Positions 57,168 through 64,000 of a stretch of 64,000 bases of DNA are shown piece after piece. The stretch's first letter is position 1. Every line of letters starts with the position of its first letter. The position numbers were made by a program, and so were the translations under genes. Below the pieces are notes generated by a model that worked only from the letters and a program-made list of their open reading frames with translations, searched no databases and was not told where the DNA came from. Source of the DNA: an uncultured Collinsella sp. (lineage in GTDB: Bacteria; Actinomycetota; Coriobacteriia; Coriobacteriales; Coriobacteriaceae); assembly GCA_900540855.1 (NCBI GenBank), contig UQHK01000001.1:1-64000 (forward strand), in the 5' to 3' direction.

Positions 57168-58141
57168 TGACGATTCTTGCCGTCGCCGCCGGGTTCGCGG
57201 CCGACCTTGCCTTCGGCGACCCGCGCTGGCTTCCCCATCCCGTCGTCGCCATGGGGCGCGCGATCACGTGGGCCGAAGGCCGCCTGCGGGGCGCATTCCC
57301 GCAAACGTCCGCGGGCACGCGCGCCGCAGGTCTTGTGCTCGCCGTGGCGCTTCCGCTTGCGTGTGGGCTTTTGACCTGGGGCATCCTGCATCTTTGCGGC
57401 ATGGTTCACTCCGGCTTGCGCTTCGTTGCCGAGGCATGGGCGAGCTATCAGATTCTCGCGACATGCGAGCTGCGCCGCCAGAGCCTGGCCGTTGCCCGCG
57501 CGTTCTCGAAGGGCGGCCTTGTCGCGGCGCGCGAAGCCGTCGGGCTCATCGTGGGACGTGACACGTCTGTTCTCGACGAGCAGGGCGTCGCGCGCGCCGC
57601 CGTGGAAACGGTGGCGGAGAACGCGAGCGACGGTGTCGTCGCGCCGCTTTTCTATCTTATGATCGGGGGTGCGCCCTTGGGCATGGCGTACAAGGCGGTG
57701 AACACGCTCGACAGCATGGTGGCCTACAAAAACGAGCGCTACATCGACTTCGGCTGCGCCTCGGCGCGCCTCGACGATGCGGTGAACTGGATTCCCGCGC
57801 GCTTATCGGCCCTGCTCATGATCGCCGTGTGCCCGATCGTCGGGCTCGACGCGCGCGGGGCGGCGCGCATCTGGCGCCGCGACAGGCGTCGCCACGCGAG
57901 CCCGAACGCGGCGCAGACCGAGTCGGCGTGCGCGGGCGCGCTCGGGCTGCGCCTGGCAGGACCCGCGGTGTATTTCGGCAAGCTCGTTGAGAAACCGACG
58001 ATAGGCGACGCGTCCCGTGAAATCGAGTGGGGCGACATCGCCCGGGCGACAAGGCTCATGCTCACCGCGTCCGTATGCGCGCTCGTCGTCTTCGGCGCCG
58101 CGCGCGCGGCGGTCGTGCTCGCCGTGGGGGCGATGGCATGA
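57167..58141 (+). CDS. cbiB: adenosylcobinamide-phosphate synthase
   Basis: The 324-residue membrane protein (CbiB/CobD) attaches aminopropanol (phosphate) to adenosylcobyrate. Typical blocks are LAFGDPRWLPHPVVAMGR near the N-terminus, RAAVETVAENASDGVVAPLF and AYKAVNTLDSMVAYKNERY. ATG 57167 or GTG 57164 could start it; both lie on the previous gene's stop. It is followed with 4-bp overlap by the decarboxylase that makes the aminopropanol moiety. Confidence 0.94.
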   Translation: MTILAVAAGFAADLAFGDPRWLPHPVVAMGRAITWAEGRLRGAFPQTSAGTRAAGLVLAVALPLACGLLTWGILHLCGMVHSGLRFVAEAWASYQILATCELRRQSLAVARAFSKGGLVAAREAVGLIVGRDTSVLDEQGVARAAVETVAENASDGVVAPLFYLMIGGAPLGMAYKAVNTLDSMVAYKNERYIDFGCASARLDDAVNWIPARLSALLMIAVCPIVGLDARGAARIWRRDRRRHASPNAAQTESACAGALGLRLAGPAVYFGKLVEKPTIGDASREIEWGDIARATRLMLTASVCALVVFGAARAAVVLAVGAMA

Positions 58142-59361
58142 GGGAAGACCACGCCGCGTCCCGGGCTGCCGGGGGAATCCTGCGCGCCCGTACGCATGGG
58201 GGCAGCGCGCAATCGCTCGGCATCGCTTGCGAAGGGGGCGCCTCCGACCTCATTGACTTCTCAGTGAACGTGAATCCGGCAGGCCCCTCGCCGCGCGCCG
58301 TCGCCGCAGCTTGCAAGGCGCTTTCTCGAATCGACGCCTACCCCGATAGGGAAAGCCTCGCCCTCGTTCGCGCCCTGGCGCGTGCCCAGGGCATTCCCGA
58401 AGATACTATCGTCTGCGGCGCGGGCGCGTCCGACATCATCTGGCGGCTCGCCGCGGCGGTGCGCCCGAAACGCATCATCGTGTGCGCGCCGACGTTCTCT
58501 GAATATGCTGAGGCGGCATCGTACTACGGCGCATGCGTGCAGGAGTTCCCGCTCTCTGAAGCGGACGACTTCGACGTGCCCGCCTCCTTCGCCCGCGCGA
58601 TCGAGGGGCCGGGAGACGTGGCGTACCTCTGCAATCCGAACAACCCGACGGGGCGCCTCGTCGACCCCAGCGTGATCGAGGCCGCGGCTTGCCGCTGCGA
58701 GCAGGTGGGCGCGCTGCTTGTCGTGGACGAGTGTTTCCTCGGATTTGCGCCCGACGCCCGCGAAAGGAGCGTGGCCGCACGCGCCGCGTGTTCGCGCCAT
58801 GTGGCCGTGCTCTCCGCGTTCACCAAGCTCTACGGAATGGCGGGGTTGCGGTTGGGATATCTGATCAGCGGAAACGCCCAACTCATCGAGGGGATTCGCC
58901 GGGCGGGGCAGGCGTGGCCCGTCTCCTCGGTCGCCGAGGCCGCGGGCATCGCCGCCCTGGAAGACATTGAATACGTCTCGCGCACGCGCGATGTATTGGC
59001 GGGCGAGCGAGCGTGGCTTTCCCACGAGCTCTCCTCGCTCGGGCTTTCCGTCGTGCCGTCGGATGCGAACTTCCTTTTAGTCCGCACGCCGGCGAAAGAC
59101 ATCCCCGAGCGCCTGTATAAACAGGGGGTTTTGGTCCGCACGTGCGACTCGTTTTCGGTACTGTCCCGTTTCTGGTGCCGCGTCGCGGTGCGCACGCGCA
59201 AGGAGAATGCCCGGCTTGCGATGGCGTTCAGCCGCGTGCTTCGGGCGGAAGGTGCATCGGGCGAAGGCGAACCCGACGAACGGGGCGGCGCTTCTTTCAG
59301 CGGCGCTATGGCGGGCGCGGATGGCCGAGGCTCGGCGAAGGAGGTCGATACCCGTGGTTAG
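58138..59361 (+). CDS. cobD: threonine-phosphate decarboxylase (PLP aminotransferase fold)
   Basis: The 407-residue fold-type I enzyme decarboxylates L-threonine O-3-phosphate to (R)-1-aminopropan-2-yl phosphate for CbiB. The N-terminal DLIDFSVNVNPAGPS is typical of CobD. NPNNPTGRL and LVVDECFLGF precede the PLP lysine Lys230 in AFTKLYGMAGLRLGY. The last 40 residues are Gly/Ala-rich and unconserved. A histidinol-phosphate aminotransferase is the related alternative, but the context makes CobD far more likely. Confidence 0.9.
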   Translation: MREDHAASRAAGGILRARTHGGSAQSLGIACEGGASDLIDFSVNVNPAGPSPRAVAAACKALSRIDAYPDRESLALVRALARAQGIPEDTIVCGAGASDIIWRLAAAVRPKRIIVCAPTFSEYAEAASYYGACVQEFPLSEADDFDVPASFARAIEGPGDVAYLCNPNNPTGRLVDPSVIEAAACRCEQVGALLVVDECFLGFAPDARERSVAARAACSRHVAVLSAFTKLYGMAGLRLGYLISGNAQLIEGIRRAGQAWPVSSVAEAAGIAALEDIEYVSRTRDVLAGERAWLSHELSSLGLSVVPSDANFLLVRTPAKDIPERLYKQGVLVRTCDSFSVLSRFWCRVAVRTRKENARLAMAFSRVLRAEGASGEGEPDERGGASFSGAMAGADGRGSAKEVDTRG

Positions 59362-60853
59362 GGCGAAGCCCATCATGATCCAGGGCACCATGTCGAACGC
59401 GGGGAAGAGCCTGCTTGCGGCGGGGCTGTGCCGCGTGCTTTCGCAGGACGGCCTGCGCGTGACTCCCTTCAAGAGCCAGAACATGGCACTCAACAGCGGT
59501 GTCACGGCCGACGGGCTCGAGATGGGGCGCGCCCAGATCATGCAGGCCGAGGCGTGCGGCATCGCGCCCGACGTGCGCATGAACCCCATCCTGCTCAAGC
59601 CCGAAAGCGGCCACCGAAGCCAGCTCATCGTGGCCGGCAAGGCGCAGGGAGCCTTCGCTGCGAGGGACTACTTCGCGCGAAAGAAGGCGCTCATGCCGCA
59701 GATTTTGGAGGCGTTCGATTCGCTCGCGGAGGAAAACGACGTCATCGTCATCGAGGGCGCCGGCAGCCCCGCCGAAATCAACCTTGCCGAAAACGACATC
59801 GTCAACATGGGGCTCGCGCGCGCCGTGTCCTCCCCCGTGCTGCTTGCGGGCGACATCGACCCGGGCGGGGTATTTGCCCAGCTCTACGGCACGGTCGCGC
59901 TTCTTGCGCCCGAGGACCGCGCGCTTTTGCGGGGGCTTGTGGTGAACAAGTTCCGCGGCGATGTGGAAATCCTGCGCCCGGGTTTGGCCCCGCTCGAGAA
60001 GATGTGCGGAGTTCCCGTCGTGGGTGTCGTGCCGTATCTTACGCTCGACCTGGACGACGAGGACTCGCTCGCGCCGCGCCTATCTGCCCGCGAGGCGCGC
60101 GGCGTCATCGACGTTGCCGTCGTGCGTCTTCCGCATCTGTCGAACTTTACCGACTTCGACCCGCTTTCGCGCGTGCCCGGCGTGGGCGTGCGCTACGTTT
60201 CCTCGACGACCGATCTGGGCCGACCCGACCTGGTGGTGCTTCCCGGCTCGAAGACTACGCTCGACGACGCGCGCTGGCTTGCGGCTAGCGGCATCGGAGC
60301 CTGTGTACGCGCGCTTTCGGGCGCGGGCACACCGGTGCTCGGCATATGCGGAGGCTACCAGCTTTTGGGAGACGAGCTTTCCGACCCGCACGGCAGGGAA
60401 GGCGCTGGCACCGCGCGCGGGCTCGGGCTCATCCCTGCAAGTACGGTGTTCAAGGAGGAAAAGCGCCTCGCCCAGTCGACACTGCGCATCACGGGCGCCC
60501 AAGGCGCGTTCTCGGTGTGGAACGGCATGACGGCGCGCGGGTACGAGATTCACGACGGCGAAACGACCGTCTCCTGCGCCCCTGCGGGCACGATTGGCGG
60601 CAAACCAGAAGGCGCGGCCTGCGGAAACGTGTTCGGAACCTATCTCCACGGCCTGTTCGACGAACCGGGGGTGGCGCTCGCCCTCGCGCGCTCGCTTGCG
60701 CGCATGCGCGGCCTGCCCGAGAGCGTCGTGGGTGTTGCGGGCGCGGCGTCCGCGGCCGATCACCGTGCGCGCGAGTTCGACCGCCTGGCCGACGTCGTGC
60801 GCGAGGCGCTCGACATGGAGTATGTCTACCGCATTATCGAGGAGGGCGTATGA
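59354..60853 (+). CDS. cbiP: adenosylcobyric acid synthase
   Basis: The 499-residue glutamine-dependent amidase (CobQ/CbiP) amidates side chains b, d, e and g. It begins with IMIQGTMSNAGKSLLAAGLC. FKSQNMALNSGVT and EGAGSPAEINL follow. The glutaminase part has Cys332 in LGICGGYQLLG and a His in GTYLHGLFD. Start is GTG 59354, nine bases after GAAGGAGG, overlapping cobD by 8 bp. Confidence 0.96.
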   Translation: MVRAKPIMIQGTMSNAGKSLLAAGLCRVLSQDGLRVTPFKSQNMALNSGVTADGLEMGRAQIMQAEACGIAPDVRMNPILLKPESGHRSQLIVAGKAQGAFAARDYFARKKALMPQILEAFDSLAEENDVIVIEGAGSPAEINLAENDIVNMGLARAVSSPVLLAGDIDPGGVFAQLYGTVALLAPEDRALLRGLVVNKFRGDVEILRPGLAPLEKMCGVPVVGVVPYLTLDLDDEDSLAPRLSAREARGVIDVAVVRLPHLSNFTDFDPLSRVPGVGVRYVSSTTDLGRPDLVVLPGSKTTLDDARWLAASGIGACVRALSGAGTPVLGICGGYQLLGDELSDPHGREGAGTARGLGLIPASTVFKEEKRLAQSTLRITGAQGAFSVWNGMTARGYEIHDGETTVSCAPAGTIGGKPEGAACGNVFGTYLHGLFDEPGVALALARSLARMRGLPESVVGVAGAASAADHRAREFDRLADVVREALDMEYVYRIIEEGV

Positions 60854-61365
60854 TCCACGTGTATCATGGCGACGGCAAAGGCAAGACCACGGCGGCGATG
60901 GGCCTCGCCCTTCGCATGCTCGCTGCAGGCCGCCGCGTCGTCGTCGTGCAGTTCCTGAAAGACGGCGAAAGCGGGGAGGTGCGCCTGCTCGCCGAGCATT
61001 TTGGCGTGCCCGTGTTCGCGGGGAAGGCGTCAGACAAGTTTACCTGGTCGATGACGTCGGAAGAACTTGCCGCGACGTGCGAGCTGCACGATGGGAACCT
61101 CGCTTCCGCGCTCGCCGAGCTCGAGGGCGCGCAAGAGGGACTGCTCGTGCTCGACGAGGCGCTCGACGCGCTTTCGAAGGGGCTTGTCGACGAGGCGCTC
61201 GTGGACCGCGCGCTCGATATGTCCGCGCGCGGCGTCGAAGTAGCGCTCACCGGGCGCGCGCCTTCCCGCAAGATCGTGGAGAAGGCCGACTACATAACCG
61301 AGATGCGGTGCGAGAAACATCCCTACGAGCAGGGGATATGTGCAAGGGAAGGAGTGGAGTACTAG
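60850..61365 (+). CDS. cobO: corrinoid adenosyltransferase (BtuR/CobO type)
   Basis: The 171-residue ATP:corrinoid adenosyltransferase attaches the upper 5'-deoxyadenosyl ligand. The inverted P-loop HVYHGDGKGKTTAAMGLAL is characteristic, with VVVVQFLKDG and LLVLDEALDAL following. It is slightly shorter than E. coli BtuR at the N-terminus. ATGA overlap with cbiP and direct contact with cbiC place it in the middle of the late-pathway genes. Confidence 0.94.
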   Translation: MIHVYHGDGKGKTTAAMGLALRMLAAGRRVVVVQFLKDGESGEVRLLAEHFGVPVFAGKASDKFTWSMTSEELAATCELHDGNLASALAELEGAQEGLLVLDEALDALSKGLVDEALVDRALDMSARGVEVALTGRAPSRKIVEKADYITEMRCEKHPYEQGICAREGVEY

Positions 61366-62007
61366 ATGGATTCCAAGGAGATGGCGCCCGGCGACATCGA
61401 GCGGCGCAGCTTCGAGATCATCACCAAAGAGCTCGGCGGCCGCACGTTCCCGCCGCTCGAAGAGCCCGTCGTGAAGCGCGTCATCCACACCACTGCCGAC
61501 TTCTCGTACGCCGATTCGCTCGTGTTCACCCATGACGCCGCGCACTGTGCGCTCGACGCACTGCGCGCAGGGGCCACGGTGCTCACCGACACGAACATGG
61601 CGCTCGCAGGCATAAGCAAGCCCGCGCTCGCGACGCTCGGCTGCAAGGCCGTGTGCTACATGGCCGACCCTGATGTCGCCGCGGCTGCGCGCGCCGCGGG
61701 CACGACTCGCGCCGTTGCGAGCATGGACAAAGCTTGCCGCATCGAGGGTCCGCTCATCGTGGCCGTCGGCAACGCTCCCACAGCACTTCTGCGCCTCGCC
61801 GAGCTCATGGACGCGGGGAAGATCGCGCCCGCGCTCGTCGTTGGGGTGCCGGTCGGGTTTGTGAACGTGGTCGAGGCGAAAGAGGAGCTACTCGCACGAC
61901 GCGTGCCGGCCATCGTCGCGAGGGGTCGCAAGGGCGGCTCGACCGTGGCGGCTGCCATTATGAACGCGCTGCTCTACCAGATCACGCGCACAGGCGGCCC
62001 GAAGTGA
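61366..62007 (+). CDS. cbiC: cobalt-precorrin-8 methylmutase
   Basis: The 213-residue CbiC/CobH moves the methyl group from C11 to C12, giving cobyrinate. The catalytic His41 is in KRVIHTTADFSYAD. TVLTDTNMALAGI and GVPVGFVNVVEAKEEL are conserved. The gene starts on the base after the cobO stop and its TGA overlaps the GTG of cbiJ. Length is normal. Confidence 0.95.
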   Translation: MDSKEMAPGDIERRSFEIITKELGGRTFPPLEEPVVKRVIHTTADFSYADSLVFTHDAAHCALDALRAGATVLTDTNMALAGISKPALATLGCKAVCYMADPDVAAAARAAGTTRAVASMDKACRIEGPLIVAVGNAPTALLRLAELMDAGKIAPALVVGVPVGFVNVVEAKEELLARRVPAIVARGRKGGSTVAAAIMNALLYQITRTGGPK

Positions 62008-62777
62008 CGGCTCCCGCATCCGCGCCGGCGCTGCGCATCTTCGCCGGCACCACCGAGGGCCGCCTTCTGTGCGAATGGGCGAGCGGGGCGGGCATCCCCG
62101 CCCGTGCCTACGCGGCAACAGAGTACGGAGGCGAACTTTTGGGCGAGCTTCCGGGCATCGAGGTGCATGCGGGCAGGCTCGACGAGGCCGACATGGAGCG
62201 CGAGCTTTCCGGCGCGCGCATCGTCGTCGACGCCACGCACCCCTTCGCTACGCTCGCAAGCGACAACATCCGGGTCGCTTCGCTCGCCGTGGGTGCACGA
62301 TGCCTGCGCCTTGCGCGCCCGGTCGAGGCGCTGCCCAAAGGCGTCGTGCCGGTCGCGTCGATCGCCTGCGCGGCGCGCTTTCTCTCCGAGAACCCGGGTC
62401 GCGTTCTTCTCACGACGGGGAGCAAGGAGCTTGCTCCCTACACGCGCGTCGCCGATTTCGCGGAGCGCTTCTTCGTGCGTGTGCTCCCGCTGCCCGGTGC
62501 TATAACGAAGTGCATCGACGCGGGGTTTTCGCCGTCGCACGTCATCGGCATGCAGGGGCCCTTCACCCGCGAGCTCAACGAGGCGATGCTTCGGCAGGTG
62601 GGCGCCCAGTGGCTTGTGACCAAGGACTCGGGAACCGTAGGCGGCACGGCCGAGAAGCTCGCCGCAGCGCGCGCCGTGGGAGCGCGCTGTATCGTGGTCA
62701 CCCGTCCCGCCGAGGGAGGCGGGGCCCTTTCGCTTCGGGAAGTGGAAGATGCGCTCTTACGGGAGTTCGCGCGCTAG
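62004..62777 (+). CDS. cbiJ: cobalt-precorrin-6A reductase
   Basis: The 257-residue NADPH-dependent CbiJ/CobK reduces the C18-C19 bond of (cobalt-)precorrin-6A. Characteristic elements are IFAGTTEGRLLCEW, VVDATHPFA, LLTTGSKELAPY and VIGMQGPFTREL. Start is GTG 62004 overlapping the cbiC stop. It is the last gene of the operon, and no clear terminator follows before the IS21 remnant. Confidence 0.94.
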   Translation: MTAPASAPALRIFAGTTEGRLLCEWASGAGIPARAYAATEYGGELLGELPGIEVHAGRLDEADMERELSGARIVVDATHPFATLASDNIRVASLAVGARCLRLARPVEALPKGVVPVASIACAARFLSENPGRVLLTTGSKELAPYTRVADFAERFFVRVLPLPGAITKCIDAGFSPSHVIGMQGPFTRELNEAMLRQVGAQWLVTKDSGTVGGTAEKLAAARAVGARCIVVTRPAEGGGALSLREVEDALLREFAR

Positions 62778-62789
62778 GCGCTCGCCGCG

Positions 62790-62900
62790 CCTGCGAGGAG
62801 GATCGCCTCGAGCAAGCTCGACCCGTACAAGCCCGTCATCCACCAATAGCTCGAGGACGCCCGGAACTGGCGCAAACAGCCCTTCAATAAGTTGCGGTGA
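62790..62900 (+). pseudogene. IS21-family transposase (IstA) remnant
   Basis: One plus-strand frame reads ASSKLDPYKPVIHQ, an internal TAG, then LEDARNWRKQPFNKLR before a TGA. SKLDPYKPxI followed by a W/L-E-D-R-x-x-R-K-Q pattern is typical of IstA transposases just after their DNA-binding region. Only about 35 codons remain and a Trp codon has become TAG. It lies directly after cbiJ and marks the right edge of the island. Confidence 0.7.
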
Positions 62901-62969
62901 AATAGTGTCTGTTTTTGCTGCTAGATAGCATACTCGGTCCCTAAATCACCGTAACTTGTCGGTGGTGGC

Positions 62970-64000
62970 TTACTGGTAGCGTAGGCACTCCACCGGGTCG
63001 AGCTTTGCCGCGCGTCGAGCGGGGTAGAAGCCAAAGATTACGCCGATGCCGACGGAGACGGCGAAGGCCAGCAGCACCGTGGCGATTGAAAAACTCGGTG
63101 TGATTTGCCCGCTGGCACCGAGCTCGCCAAGAATCCCGGATCCGGAGGCAAACATCGCGAGGCCCCAGGCCAGCAGATAGCCTATCAGGACACCCAGCAG
63201 GCCACCGGTGACGCACAGCGCCGAGGACTCGGCCAAAAACTGCGCGGTGATATCGCGACGACTGGCGCCCAGAGCGCGACGGATGCCGATCTCGCGGATG
63301 CGCTCAGTCACGTTGGTGAGCATCATGTTCATAATGCCGATACCGCCGACAAGCAGCGAGATACTGGCGACAGCACCCATGATGAGCGAGAAGGCGCCCA
63401 TAAAGGAATTGAGGGAGTCGATAGCGCTTTTCATGGAGGTCGCCGATACACTGTCGTACTCATCATCCTCCGCGATACCCTTCATCGCGCGCACCTTGGA
63501 CTCGATGGTCTTGCAGAGCTCATCCATGTCCGTGCCCTCGGCGGCAAGTGCCGTCACGCTGGGGAATGAAGGATTCTCGTCGCCAAATAGGCCGGAGATG
63601 GTTTCGCGTGGCATATACAAAGTGAGCGAGCCCATGGAGTCGCTGCCGCCATCAATCACGCCTACAATCTGCACCTCGCCGTTGGACACTTTGATGGTTT
63701 TTCCCAGCGCATCCTGTTCGTTGCCGTAAAGCTGATCGGCGCCGCCGCGGCTGATGAGCGCCACGCGCGAGCCTGCCTTTGACTCGACATCGGTGTAGGT
63801 GCGCCCCGCAACGAGCTTACTGGCACCCACGGCGTCGAGCATGTCGCTATCGACACCCTGTGCCATGACGGTATAGCTTTTATCGCCGGTCTTGTACTCG
63901 GTATACGCGCTTTTGACAATGCCGATCTGTTCTATCTGCGGCACCAGTTTTTTAAGCTTCTGGACGTCAGAATCAGAGAGTTCTTGGGACGAATAGATCT
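62970..64000 (-). CDS. MacB/FtsX-type ABC transporter permease (5' end outside window)
   Basis: At least 343 residues are present and the frame stays open to the window edge, so the N-terminus is missing. The first part is a MacB-type extracellular domain (RVALISRGGADQLYGNE, VQIVGVIDGGSDSMGSL). The last 140 residues form the FtsX permease with three helices and the family motif GGIGIMNMMLTNVTERIREIGIRRALGA, given here in shortened form as IGIRRALGAS. Such permeases export peptides or lipophilic compounds. It is convergent with the TetR gene on the other side of the island. The stop is at 62970. Confidence 0.9.
   Translation of the reverse strand, partial: IYSSQELSDSDVQKLKKLVPQIEQIGIVKSAYTEYKTGDKSYTVMAQGVDSDMLDAVGASKLVAGRTYTDVESKAGSRVALISRGGADQLYGNEQDALGKTIKVSNGEVQIVGVIDGGSDSMGSLTLYMPRETISGLFGDENPSFPSVTALAAEGTDMDELCKTIESKVRAMKGIAEDDEYDSVSATSMKSAIDSLNSFMGAFSLIMGAVASISLLVGGIGIMNMMLTNVTERIREIGIRRALGASRRDITAQFLAESSALCVTGGLLGVLIGYLLAWGLAMFASGSGILGELGASGQITPSFSIATVLLAFAVSVGIGVIFGFYPARRAAKLDPVECLRYQ

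Larger units (their letters stand above)
40084..62900. mobile_element. candidate cobalamin genomic island bounded by decayed insertion sequences
   Basis: The interval is visibly richer in G and C than both flanks and uses GTG starts often (cbiD, cbiA, cobS, cbiP, cbiJ). It contains only corrinoid-related genes in two divergent operons. An IS3-type fragment marks the left edge and an IS21-type fragment the right edge. No integrase, terminal repeat or target duplication was identified, so the transfer mechanism is not known. Confidence 0.6.

Noticed and set aside
1..64000. CRISPR arrays or prophage
   Set aside because: No regularly spaced repeats, cas genes or phage structural genes were seen anywhere in the window.

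Overview
The window looks like a chromosome segment of a high-GC, Gram-positive gut actinobacterium of the Coriobacteriia, most likely Collinsella or a close relative. This rests on gene order (aroK-aroB-pepP-efp-asp23-nusB-xseB-tlyA-nadK-recN), moderately high GC, many GAG/GCC codons, and PTS sugar uptake next to actinobacterial-type translation genes. The species assignment is inference; no rRNA gene is present.

Positions 1-40091 are ordinary chromosome. After an AT-richer stretch with several hairpins come an iron-type alcohol/glycerol dehydrogenase (minus strand) and a T-box leader driving ileS. These are followed by lspA, an RluA-family pseudouridine synthase, a membrane glycosyltransferase, a lone short prepilin peptidase, dgt and rarA. 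Next is a stress-sigma operon (coiled-coil membrane protein, anti-sigma-like protein, SigB/SigF-type sigma, AI-2E-type permease). Then alaS-ruvX-mltG-yqeG-aroK-aroB-like, and pepP-efp-asp23-nusB-xseB-tlyA-nadK-recN. A fructose PTS region follows: RpiR regulator, EIIBCA, HPr, EI and two 1-phosphofructokinase-like kinases. It is followed by cca, two identical tRNA-Glu genes, a flippase-like membrane protein and a TetR regulator.

Positions about 40084-62900 form a strikingly GC-richer, densely packed cobalamin island. It is bounded on the left by a decayed IS3-type transposase fragment and on the right by a decayed IS21-type fragment. It holds two divergent operons. The minus-strand operon starts from a consensus promoter and a cobalamin riboswitch. 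It encodes a Tat-exported CbiK-type chelatase lipoprotein, a small lipoprotein, a substrate-binding lipoprotein, an FecCD-type permease and an ATPase with an extra C-terminal domain. The plus-strand operon has 16 nearly back-to-back genes (cobM, cbiD, cobI, cbiG, cobJ, cbiET, cbiA, cobT, cobU, cobS, a cobU-like/cobC fusion, cbiB, cobD, cbiP, cobO, cbiC, cbiJ, counting the fusion as one gene gives 17 open frames). It covers almost the whole anaerobic route from precorrin-2/sirohydrochlorin to adenosylcobalamin. Uroporphyrinogen methylation, a cytoplasmic cobaltochelatase, cobalt uptake and lower-ligand synthesis are absent from the window.

After the island the window ends inside a MacB/FtsX-type ABC permease on the minus strand. 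The most noteworthy features are the exported chelatase-transporter system under B12 control, the decayed-IS boundaries of the island, the CobU-like/CobC fusion, and an AroB homologue that has lost its catalytic motifs.
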